A model generated the notes under the pieces. The model did not search any database. It was given only the letters and a program-made list of their open reading frames with translations, and was not told the DNA's origin. Of a stretch of 7,839 bases of DNA, positions 1 through 5,514 are shown one piece after another. Source of the DNA: Nocardioidaceae bacterium (GTDB lineage Bacteria; Actinomycetota; Actinomycetes; Propionibacteriales; Nocardioidaceae). Both the position numbers and the translations under genes were made by a program. Within the stretch, counting starts at the first letter, position 1; each line of letters begins with the position of its first letter. The stretch covers positions 1 through 7,839 of the forward strand of contig JAOPXA010000323.1 of NCBI GenBank assembly GCA_025965395.1, written 5' to 3'.

Positions 1-180
1 GGATGACTTGAACGTGGAGAAAGGCCGAAGCAACCGGGGCATGCGCGGCATGTCGTCGACGTCGACCAGCCATTGGTAGAGGTGGTAATCGAAGGTGTGG
101 CGCAGGGGAGTGCGGCGTGTGTGGCCGACCTTTCCCTCGACGAGGGCCGGTAGCGACGGAAGGTGCACGAGCTGGCTCAC
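1..180 (-). CDS. DUF1365 (COG3496) family protein, N-terminal part
   Basis: Only the first 60 codons are in the window; the gene runs off the left edge. The GTG start at 180 overlaps the TGA of the FAD enzyme upstream (GTGA overlap), a sign of translational coupling. The start of the protein reads VSQLVHLPSLPALVEGKVGH, followed by TRRTPLRHTFDYHLYQWLVD and then a run of Asp and Arg-Pro. The G-x-V-x-H-x-R x4 L-R-H-x-F-x-Y pattern followed by a short acidic stretch is the typical N-terminus of DUF1365 proteins. The biochemical function of this family is unknown to me. From memory, it commonly sits between a COG2907 FAD protein and a cyclopropane-fatty-acid-synthase-like methyltransferase, so a role in altering unsaturated acyl chains is an inference. 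Full members are usually about 230-260 aa. No Shine-Dalgarno is needed if translation is coupled. Confidence 0.85.
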   Translation of the reverse strand, partial: MSQLVHLPSLPALVEGKVGHTRRTPLRHTFDYHLYQWLVDVDDMPRMPRLLRPFSTFKSS

Positions 181-1424
181 CAGTCGACTCCGAATGCTCG
201 TGCAGCTTCCACGCCTGAGCGGCAACCGTCCTCGTGGAAGCCCCAGCCGTGATAGGCGCCGGCGAATGCGGTCTGTGGGGTCGTCAGGTTGGCAAGATCA
301 CCCTGGGCCGCCACGGATGCGGAGGTGTAGATCGGATGTGTGTAGTTCATCGTGGCTACGACGGTCTCGGGGTCGATCAGCTCGGGCGCGTTGAGGGTGA
401 CGAGGAATGGCCGCTCGCTCGCGATCCCTTGAAGGCGGTTCATCCAGTACGTGACGACGGTGCTCTTGCTGCGGTCCGAGCAATCGGCCATCCGATAGTT
501 CCAGGCGGCCTTGGCCTGATCGGCCCGCGGCAGAAGGCTGGGGTCGCGGTGAAGGGTCGTCTCGTTGGGGGAGTAGTCGAACGACCCGAGCACGCGACGC
601 TCGTCGCCGGTCGCATCGCCGAGCAAGGCGAGAGCTTCATCGGCGTGTGTCGCGATGATGACCTTGTCGAAGGTCGCGACCGCGCCGTCGGCCGTCTCGA
701 CGTCGACCATGCCGCCGTGGCGCGTCACGCGGGTGACCGCCGCAGACACCCGCACGTCGCCGAGGGTCTCGCGGAGCTTGTCGACATACGTGCCGGAGCC
801 GCCCACGACGGTGAACCACTGTGGTGATCCCTTGAGCGACAGGAAGCCGTGGTTCTTGAGGAACGAGAAGAGGTAGCCGGCGGGGTAGTCGAGCGCTACG
901 TCGTGGCCCGAGGACCAGACGCACGACACCACGGGGATCGCGTAGTGGTTGACGAAGTGCTCGTCGAAGTCGTGCTCGCGCAGGAAGTCGCCGTAGGTCT
1001 GCTCCTGCTCGCCACTCTCGATGTGGGCGAGTGCCAGGCGCTGGAAGCGCTTGACGCCGAGCAACATCCGCACGTAACGGGGGTCAAAGACTCGCCGCTT
1101 TTGCGCGAAGATTCCCTTGGCGCCGCGGCCGCCCGCATACTCCAGACCGCATCCCTCGCAACGGATGCTCATACTCATCTCGGTCGGATGAACGGCGATA
1201 TCGAGCTCGGCAAAAAGTCTGCGCAGATAGGGATAGGTCCGGTCGTTGTGGACAATGAACCCGCTGTCGACGCGATGCTGATGCGCGCCTTCGGCCACGG
1301 TGTGCGTATGAGCATGCCCGCCGAGTCGGTCGTTCGCCTCGAAGAGGGTGACGTCATAGGTCGAACGAAGAATATAGGCGCTCGTAAGCCCCGACACTCC
1401 TGCACCCACGACGGCGACCTTCAT
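177..1424 (-). CDS. FAD-dependent oxidoreductase, COG2907 / amine-oxidase-like flavoprotein
   Basis: A 415-aa flavoprotein. The N-terminus MKVAVVGAGVSG is a Rossmann FAD-binding fold with the GxGxxG at residues 7-12, the ribose-binding Glu at 29, and a following R-x-G-G (33-36). The C-terminus carries GAYHGWGFHEDGCRSG (about 389-404), the second FAD-contacting motif typical of COG2907 proteins, which are distant relatives of amine oxidases and phytoene desaturases. The substrate is unknown; neighbouring genes suggest an acyl lipid. ATG at 1424 is chosen because the GAGxSG fold begins immediately after it; an in-frame GTG at 1457 would add 11 unconserved residues. No Shine-Dalgarno lies at a usable distance, but a weak -10-like CATACT ends 6 nt before the ATG. 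Its stop overlaps the DUF1365 start, so the two are co-translated. It lies 86 bp after the desaturase stop, with a hairpin between, so it could have its own promoter. Confidence 0.9.
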   Translation of the reverse strand: MKVAVVGAGVSGLTSAYILRSTYDVTLFEANDRLGGHAHTHTVAEGAHQHRVDSGFIVHNDRTYPYLRRLFAELDIAVHPTEMSMSIRCEGCGLEYAGGRGAKGIFAQKRRVFDPRYVRMLLGVKRFQRLALAHIESGEQEQTYGDFLREHDFDEHFVNHYAIPVVSCVWSSGHDVALDYPAGYLFSFLKNHGFLSLKGSPQWFTVVGGSGTYVDKLRETLGDVRVSAAVTRVTRHGGMVDVETADGAVATFDKVIIATHADEALALLGDATGDERRVLGSFDYSPNETTLHRDPSLLPRADQAKAAWNYRMADCSDRSKSTVVTYWMNRLQGIASERPFLVTLNAPELIDPETVVATMNYTHPIYTSASVAAQGDLANLTTPQTAFAGAYHGWGFHEDGCRSGVEAARAFGVDW

Positions 1425-1430
1425 GCGATC

Positions 1431-1436
1431 AGTATG
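1431..1436 (-). promoter_or_regulatory. Possible -10 element of a leaderless FAD-enzyme transcript
   Basis: On the minus strand CATACT lies 6 nt upstream of the ATG at 1424. It keeps the A at position 2 and T at position 6 that matter most in actinobacterial -10 elements (TAnnnT), and the distance fits a transcript starting at or next to the ATG. There is no convincing -35. This is weaker than the similar elements before 4027 and 6779. Confidence 0.25.
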
Positions 1437-1478
1437 GCGGTTCTGTTCTCTCAGCACAGGAATGATTCGCGGCGGGGA

Positions 1479-1502
1479 GCCTGGGGGATTGGTCCCTCAG
1501 GC
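1479..1502 (-). terminator. GC-rich stem-loop after the desaturase gene
   Basis: GCCTGGGGGA (1479-1488) faces TCCCTCAGGC (1493-1502) across a TTGG loop. It is a 10-bp stem with one imperfect pair: A-C in the minus-strand RNA, G-U in the plus-strand RNA. It begins 8 nt past the desaturase TGA. There is no U-run after it on the minus strand, so it may be a weak terminator, an RNA 3'-end stabiliser, or a chance GC-rich fold. Confidence 0.35.
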
Positions 1503-1510
1503 CCGCCCCC

Positions 1511-2773
1511 TCAAGATTGGGCGGCGAGAGCCGCAGCCTCCCGCTTGGCGCGCCGACGTGCTTTCGACTCGGGGCTGTTGCCGACCATGTAGGGGTCGTC
1601 GGGCTTTGCCGCGAGCTTCGCGAGCTGGCTCGCCACACTGAAGAGCTGCTTCGAGAGCCGTCCACTGTTGTAGGGGAGCCCGTACGTGTCGCAGAGCCGG
1701 CGGACGTCTTTGGCGACCTCCGGGTAGCGGCGCGCCGGGATGTCGGGGAACAAGTGATGCTCCACCTGGTAGCTCAAGTAGCCGGTCAGGATGTGGAACG
1801 GGCGGTGCCCCGAGATGTTGGCCGATCCCATGATCTGGCGCAGGTACCACTGACCGTGCGTCTCGTTCTGGGCGTCCTCCTCCTGGAAGGTCGCGACCTC
1901 GGCGGGGAAGTGGCCACAGAAAATGATGTTGAACGTCCAGATGTTGCGCAGGATGTTGGCGACAACGTTGCCACCAAGCACGGCGAGCGGCACCCACCAC
2001 GACGTGAAGGGCACGAGGGCGATCGCGAGGACTGGGTAGAGCAAGTAGTCCTTGGCGACCTGGCGACGGATCTTGACCATCGCGCGCTTCTTGCGCGCCT
2101 TGAACTCAGCCTTGGACATGCGGCCCGCGAGATATTCATCGAGCTCGACGCCGTGATACATCACTCCCCACTCGAAGAGCATCATCAGGAAGAACGCGAG
2201 CGGCAGGTTGAAGCGGTGGCTCGGATACCACGGCTGGTCCTTGTCGATCCGGAACATGTTGTAGCCGATGTCGCGGTCCATGCCGTGAATGTTGGTGTAG
2301 GTGTGGTGGACGAAGTTGTGGCCGTGCTTCCAGTCCTCGGCGGGAGCCACGTTGTCCCACTCGAACTTGCGAGCATCGACCATCGGGTCGTTCATCCAGT
2401 CGTACTGGCCGTGCATGACGTTGTGGCCGATCTCCATGTTGTCGAGGATCTTGGCGACGGCGAGCAGCAGGATTCCGACGAGGAAAACGGGCCAGAAGAA
2501 CGGGAAGAAGATCGCGATGCGGCCTACGACCTCGGCGGCACGCTGCACACGGATGACGCGGCGGATGTAATCGGCGTCGGCCTGGCCAAGGTCGTCGAGC
2601 ACGCGTTGGCGCACGGCGTCGAGCTCGTCGCCGAAGTCTTCAAGCTGCTCGTACGTCATGAGGTCGAGCCCGATCGTGGCCCGCTTCTCGGTGTCGTCGC
2701 CGACGAGATGCTTAGGGCCTTCGTTGTGGTTGCTGGCGCTCAGAGGTTGGATGGGAGCACGCTTCTTGGCCAT
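1511..2773 (-). CDS. desA3: Membrane acyl-CoA/acyl-lipid desaturase, DesA3-like
   Basis: A 420-aa integral-membrane di-iron desaturase. The three histidine boxes are all present: HNVMH at 117-121, HNFVHH at 152-157 and QVEHH at 336-340, with a further conserved GHF at 287-289 (H288). Hydrophobic stretches lie at about 86-110, 189-205 and 243-268. The run NMEIGHNVMHGQ, then D-W-M-N-D-P, is close to what I remember of mycobacterial DesA3 (Rv3229c), the stearoyl-CoA delta-9 desaturase, which has about the same length. The expected reaction is O2-dependent insertion of a cis double bond, using electrons from the oxidoreductase encoded just upstream. The ATG at 2773 has a strong ribosome site (GAGGAAG) in the 14-bp gap after the reductase stop, so the two genes form an operon in the same order as Rv3230c-desA3. 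The N-terminal 35 residues are polar and cytoplasmic. Regioselectivity cannot be read from sequence. Confidence 0.93.
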   Translation of the reverse strand: MAKKRAPIQPLSASNHNEGPKHLVGDDTEKRATIGLDLMTYEQLEDFGDELDAVRQRVLDDLGQADADYIRRVIRVQRAAEVVGRIAIFFPFFWPVFLVGILLLAVAKILDNMEIGHNVMHGQYDWMNDPMVDARKFEWDNVAPAEDWKHGHNFVHHTYTNIHGMDRDIGYNMFRIDKDQPWYPSHRFNLPLAFFLMMLFEWGVMYHGVELDEYLAGRMSKAEFKARKKRAMVKIRRQVAKDYLLYPVLAIALVPFTSWWVPLAVLGGNVVANILRNIWTFNIIFCGHFPAEVATFQEEDAQNETHGQWYLRQIMGSANISGHRPFHILTGYLSYQVEHHLFPDIPARRYPEVAKDVRRLCDTYGLPYNSGRLSKQLFSVASQLAKLAAKPDDPYMVGNSPESKARRRAKREAAALAAQS

Positions 2774-2787
2774 GAGACTTCCTCTTC

Positions 2788-3876
2788 CTAGAGTGCGATG
2801 CTGACGTTGCCCACAGGGACGTGGACGCAGATCTTGATGGTTTCGTCGGTGTTGGCGGCGACCTGGCCGCTCACGACATGACGTACGGCGCCGTGATTCT
2901 TCTTGATCGCGCAGGTGTTGCAGACGCCCATACGGCAGCCGTATGCGGGAGTGAGTCCAGCGGCCTCGGCCTGCTCCAAGATGGTGGCACCGGAGTTGTC
3001 AGCTTCGATCGAGCTGTCGTCGAAGGTGAGGGTGCCGGTCGCGTCGGCGGCGTTGACGTCGACGCTGGGGACCTTGAAGTACTCGAGCATCAGCTGCGAT
3101 GTAGCGCCAAGCTCGGTGTAGGTGTCGCGCACGGACGCGATGAGGCCCGCGGGCCCGCATACGTAGGTCAGCGTGTTGACCGGATCGATGCCGAGGTGCT
3201 TGAGGTGATCGATGACGAACCGCCCCTCGAGCTCGGCGCCTTCGGCCGGCTCACGGGTGTAGATACGCATCATCTGCACGAAGGGGAGGGCGGCAATCTT
3301 GTCGAGCTCGTCATGGAACATCTCGTCGCTCGCCGACTTCGCGTAGTGCAAGAAGGTGACCTGACCTTGATGGCCGGTGTCACGCAGCGTGCGCAGCATC
3401 GACATCACGGGGGTGATGCCGCTGCCGCCGCTGACGAGCAAGAGATCGTCGGGGACCTTGTCGGGGAGGGTGAAGTCGCCCTCGGCCTGCGACAGGAAGA
3501 CGAGGGTCTTGGGCAACATGTCGTTGTGCAGGAACTGCGACACATACCCATCGGGGTGAGCCTTGACCGAGACGCTGAACTTGCCGTCCTTGCGCTGGGT
3601 CGAGCTGGAGACCGAGAAGACGCGGACACGGCGCTTGCCCTCGACCTCGACACCGAACTGCACGTGTTGGCCAGGCTTGAAGCCGGTCCAGGTGCCGTTG
3701 GGCTTGAGCACCACGGTGCTGGCGTGGCCGGTCTCGTGAATGACCTCGACGACTCGAGCGCGCACATGGCGCACAGCAAGCATCGGGTGGATCTGATCCA
3801 GGTAGTGGTCGACCGTGTGCGGCGTGGTGAATCTTCCGATGAAGTTGGACGCGAGGACCTTGCGCACAACAGCCAT
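2788..3876 (-). CDS. NAD(P)H:[2Fe-2S] oxidoreductase, desaturase electron donor (Rv3230c-like)
   Basis: A 362-aa three-domain reductase. The FAD domain (about 35-140) carries RVFSVS, the R-x-[YF]-S-x-[ST] flavin motif, near 85-90. The NAD(P) domain (about 143-260) has GGSGITPV near 150-157 and a C-terminal CGPAGL near 240-245. A plant-type 2Fe-2S ferredoxin domain closes the protein, with CRMGVCNTC (C-x4-C-x2-C) near 314-322 and the fourth ligand in KICVHVP near 349. It should pass electrons from NAD(P)H through FAD and the cluster to the desaturase, as described for Rv3230c with DesA3. It is first in the operon and the desaturase follows after 14 bp. The ATG at 3876 has only a weak G-rich stretch upstream (GTGGGTG), and its candidate promoter leaves a very short leader. 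About 30 residues before the FAD domain, beginning MAVVRKVLASNF, are characteristic of the desaturase-linked reductases as I recall them. Confidence 0.93.
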   Translation of the reverse strand: MAVVRKVLASNFIGRFTTPHTVDHYLDQIHPMLAVRHVRARVVEVIHETGHASTVVLKPNGTWTGFKPGQHVQFGVEVEGKRRVRVFSVSSSTQRKDGKFSVSVKAHPDGYVSQFLHNDMLPKTLVFLSQAEGDFTLPDKVPDDLLLVSGGSGITPVMSMLRTLRDTGHQGQVTFLHYAKSASDEMFHDELDKIAALPFVQMMRIYTREPAEGAELEGRFVIDHLKHLGIDPVNTLTYVCGPAGLIASVRDTYTELGATSQLMLEYFKVPSVDVNAADATGTLTFDDSSIEADNSGATILEQAEAAGLTPAYGCRMGVCNTCAIKKNHGAVRHVVSGQVAANTDETIKICVHVPVGNVSIAL

Positions 3877-3889
3877 TCAGACACCCACT

Positions 3890-3920
3890 TCTATATTCGG
3901 TGAACATTCGTACACTGAAA
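3890..3920 (-). promoter_or_regulatory. Candidate promoter of the reductase-desaturase operon
   Basis: On the minus strand, TTTCAG (3915-3920) could serve as -35. GAATAT (3893-3898, 16-bp spacer) or the overlapping TATAGA (3890-3895, 19-bp spacer) could serve as -10. Either would start RNA about 7-10 nt before the ATG at 3876. The -35 match is poor. The operator-like box at 3899-3916 fills the spacer and touches both elements, so bound regulator would block RNA polymerase. Confidence 0.4.
3899..3916. promoter_or_regulatory. DesT/FabR-like operator, box 1
   Basis: GGTGAACATTCGTACACT is an imperfect palindrome with half-sites GTGnAC. It resembles the DesT operator as I remember it (AGTGAACGCTTGTTGACT) and the FabR site of E. 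coli fabA/fabB. It shares the trailing CACTGAAA with box 2, and the two agree at 15 of 22 positions when aligned in the same orientation. Its location inside the candidate operon promoter suggests repression of desaturase synthesis by the divergent TetR protein. Confidence 0.55.
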
Positions 3921-3977
3921 GCATGCCGTGTCTGCCGCCGATGCGCAACCTTGCTGGCGGGTGACACGCCGCACAAT

Positions 3978-3995
3978 TGTTTACAAGTGTTCACT
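3978..3995. promoter_or_regulatory. DesT/FabR-like operator, box 2
   Basis: TGTTTACAAGTGTTCACT, read on the minus strand as AGTGAACACTTGTAAACA, matches the recalled DesT operator at 14 of 18 positions. It is centred 79 bp from box 1 and overlaps the candidate -35 of the tetR gene at 4027, so it would mediate autoregulation. Just beyond it, CTGAA-ATG-TTCAG (3994-4006) is a further small perfect inverted repeat that may extend the site. Confidence 0.6.
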
Positions 3996-4019
3996 GAAAT
4001 GTTCAGAGATCGCTAGGAT
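3990..4019 (+). promoter_or_regulatory. Candidate leaderless promoter of the FabR/DesT-like regulator
   Basis: TAGGAT (4014-4019) fits the actinobacterial -10 TAnnnT and ends exactly 7 nt before the GTG at 4027, the spacing expected if RNA begins at the start codon. TTCACT (3990-3995, 18-bp spacer) is a passable -35 and lies inside operator box 2. The same bases also offer AGGA (4015-4018) as a weak ribosome site if the RNA starts further upstream. Confidence 0.5.
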
Positions 4020-4026
4020 TGCGGCT

Positions 4027-4665
4027 GTGACCAGCGACGACGGCGCGGGGCAGACCCGCCAAGAGCAGAAGGAACGTACGCGTCAGGCGATCCTTGATGC
4101 CGCCCTCGAACTGAGCCAGGATCATGGTTTCGGCCAGTTGAGCCTTCGGCAGGTCACGCGTCAAGCGGGCATCGTGCCGACCGCGTTCTACCGGCACTTC
4201 GCATCGATGGACGAGTTGGGCCTGGCTCTTGTTGAGCAGTCCTTCAATACCTTGCGCCGGATGATCCGCGACGCGCAACGCGATCCGCAAGTGTTCGTGA
4301 GCATCATCGACAGTGCTGCTGACGTGTTGGTGCGGGTCGTCAAGGACAACAAGGCGCACTTCGCGTTCGTGGCTCGCGAACGCTTCAGCGGCCAGGGGGT
4401 GGTGCGGCAAGCCATTCGGCACGAGTTGGATCTCTTCGTGAGCGATCTCGCCGTGGTCCTGGCGCGGCTCCCCAACATCGAGAACTGGAGCAGCGAGGAC
4501 GTTCACATGGTCTCGAGCCTGTTCGTGCGCAACATGGTCTCCAACGCCGAGCAGATCGTGGAGATGCCGGAGAACCGCCCCGATCTCGAGGAGCAGATCA
4601 AGGACGGCGCCCGCCGTCAGATGCGACTGATCGTCTTGGGTTTCGCCAACTGGAAGTCGACCTAG
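4027..4665 (+). CDS. TetR-family regulator of the FabR/DesT type
   Basis: A 212-aa regulator. An N-terminal helix-turn-helix (about residues 13-62) includes QEQKERTRQAILDAA, SLRQVTRQAGI and FYRHFASMDELGLALV. The FYRHF-x3-DELGLALV run and the later LLRERSG-like FVARERFSG are close to FabR/DesT, repressors that respond to the ratio of unsaturated to saturated acyl-CoA or acyl-ACP. It is transcribed away from a desaturase operon, as DesT is from desCB in Pseudomonas, and DesT-like boxes lie between. It most likely represses that operon and itself. GTG at 4027 is chosen because FabR-like proteins begin shortly before the QQKEKTR motif and a -10 lies 7 nt upstream. An in-frame GTG at 3928 would add 33 residues translated through the operator. 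Its stop is 6 bp from the stop of the convergent TetR gene. Confidence 0.88.
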   Translation: MTSDDGAGQTRQEQKERTRQAILDAALELSQDHGFGQLSLRQVTRQAGIVPTAFYRHFASMDELGLALVEQSFNTLRRMIRDAQRDPQVFVSIIDSAADVLVRVVKDNKAHFAFVARERFSGQGVVRQAIRHELDLFVSDLAVVLARLPNIENWSSEDVHMVSSLFVRNMVSNAEQIVEMPENRPDLEEQIKDGARRQMRLIVLGFANWKST

Positions 4666-4671
4666 AGGTCG

Positions 4672-5388
4672 CTAGAGCTCGAGCTCGGCAGCCAATCTGC
4701 GCACCACCTGGTCGAAGTAGGCGTTGTAGTCGTCGACCGATCCCACGAGGTGGCCGAACATCTCGAACGAGATGGTGCCGAAAATCGCGGTCCAGGCTGC
4801 GATGGTGCGCATGGCCAACTCGGCATTCACAGACGTCGTGGGCTCGGCACGCTGACCGAGGAACTCTAGGGCGCCCGCCAGCATCTTCTCGAGATCCTGA
4901 GGGGAGCCGACGCGAGTCTCGAGCTCGGCATCACGACCTTGGTGCGCGGTGATCACGATGTCGACGAGGACCGACGTGGCGCGAACTGCTGCGGAAATCG
5001 TGTCCTTCGGCGCTGCATAGCCGGGGACCGGCGTGCCATACAGGAGGGCGTAGTCGCCCGGGTGCGCCACGGACCAGTCGCGAATTGCGTGGCAAGCGGC
5101 GACCCATCTGGCCACGAAGTCCGTGCGCTCGGCAACGGATGCGTCTGCGGTCTCGGCCGCAGCGCCTAGCTCGTTGTAGGCCTCGATGAGCAGCGCGGTA
5201 AGGAGATCGTCGCGGCTCGCAAAGTAGCGATAGACCGCAGACGAGACCATGCCGACGTCGCGAGCTACTGCACGAAGCGACAGCTCGCCAGGCCCAGCGT
5301 GCGTCAAACGGACGCGGGCTGCAGCAAGGATCTCGCCAGTGATCTCGATGCGGGCGCGAGTCCGGGCAGTAGAGGATGCGGATGTCAT
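4672..5388 (-). CDS. TetR/AcrR-family regulator with WHG-type C-terminal domain
   Basis: A 238-aa regulator. The helix-turn-helix lies at about residues 12-60, with EITGEILAAARVRLT, LSLRAVARDVGM and SSAVYRYFASRDDLLTALL. The C-terminal half carries HPGDYALLYGTPVPGY and W-T-x-I-F-G-x3-F-E-M-F-G-H-L. These are the hallmarks of the ligand-binding domain called WHG in TetR proteins. The ligand is unknown. It is divergent from the SDR gene at 5515, with two matching palindromes in the gap, so it probably controls that gene and itself. ATG at 5388 is preferred; an in-frame TTG at 5406 would add six residues and overlap the direct repeat. No clear Shine-Dalgarno precedes the ATG, only CAGAGT 6 nt upstream, a weak -10-like hexamer for a leaderless RNA. 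The 3' end faces the FabR/DesT-like gene across 6 bp. Confidence 0.9.
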   Translation of the reverse strand: MTSASSTARTRARIEITGEILAAARVRLTHAGPGELSLRAVARDVGMVSSAVYRYFASRDDLLTALLIEAYNELGAAAETADASVAERTDFVARWVAACHAIRDWSVAHPGDYALLYGTPVPGYAAPKDTISAAVRATSVLVDIVITAHQGRDAELETRVGSPQDLEKMLAGALEFLGQRAEPTTSVNAELAMRTIAAWTAIFGTISFEMFGHLVGSVDDYNAYFDQVVRRLAAELEL

Positions 5389-5403
5389 GGGACCACTCTG
5401 ACT

Positions 5404-5436
5404 CAAAAAGAGAGCAGGCGCAACAAAAAGAGAGCA
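5404..5436. repeat. 13-bp direct repeat in the tetR-SDR intergenic region
   Basis: CAAAAAGAGAGCA occurs at 5404-5416 and again at 5424-5436, 20 bp apart, which is about two helical turns and places both on the same DNA face. Each copy ends in AGAGCA, one arm of the nearby palindrome, so the repeat may provide an extra half-site. The A-rich tracts stand out against the GC-rich surroundings. Confidence 0.7.
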
Positions 5437-5443
5437 CTGCTCT
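5431..5443. promoter_or_regulatory. Candidate TetR operator O1
   Basis: AGAGCACTGCTCT is a perfect palindrome with 6-bp arms around a central C. It differs at only two central positions from the palindrome at 5480-5492. It lies 43-55 bp upstream of the tetR ATG and just before a TTGCTA (5444-5449) that could act as -35 for the SDR gene. Confidence 0.6.
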
Positions 5444-5479
5444 TGCTATCTCGTCCTGGCCGTGGCATGGTCGATGCAG

Positions 5480-5492
5480 AGAGCGGTGCTCT
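5480..5492. promoter_or_regulatory. Candidate TetR operator O2
   Basis: AGAGCGGTGCTCT matches O1 at 11 of 13 positions. It forms a perfect inverted repeat GAGAGC-GGT-GCTCTC (5479-5493), 22 bp before the SDR start codon and centred 49 bp from O1. A site there would lie in the start region or leader of the SDR transcript, a classic place for a repressor. Confidence 0.6.
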
Positions 5493-5514
5493 CGCGAATC
5501 TCGAGGAGAACATC

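Noticed and set aside
1425..1457. GTG start at 1457 for the FAD enzyme
   Set aside because: It adds 11 residues before the Rossmann strand that normally opens this family, with no better ribosome site.
1517..2791. Plus-strand open frame of 424 codons opposite the desaturase
   Set aside because: It mirrors the desaturase codons in a GC-rich genome; the product is low-complexity (rich in Val, Asp, Glu, His) and the desaturase on the other strand has all its metal-binding motifs.
2821..3903. Plus-strand open frame of 360 codons opposite the reductase
   Set aside because: Same mirror effect; no recognisable motif, while the minus strand encodes complete FAD, NAD and 2Fe-2S motifs.
3928..4026. 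Longer N-terminus for the FabR/DesT-like regulator from the GTG at 3928
   Set aside because: It would translate the operator and promoter region, the 33 extra residues look unlike TetR proteins, and the 4027 start has a -10 at leaderless distance.
4659..4686. Small palindromes between the convergent TetR genes (GACCT-AG-AGGTC, and GAGCTCGAGCTC) as a terminator
   Set aside because: Arms are only 5-6 bp and lie mostly in codons; the second simply encodes Glu-Leu-Glu-Leu. There is no U-run.
5389..5406. TTG start for the WHG-type TetR gene
   Set aside because: TTG is a rare start, and the six extra residues are encoded by the direct-repeat region; ATG at 5388 gives a normal TetR N-terminus.
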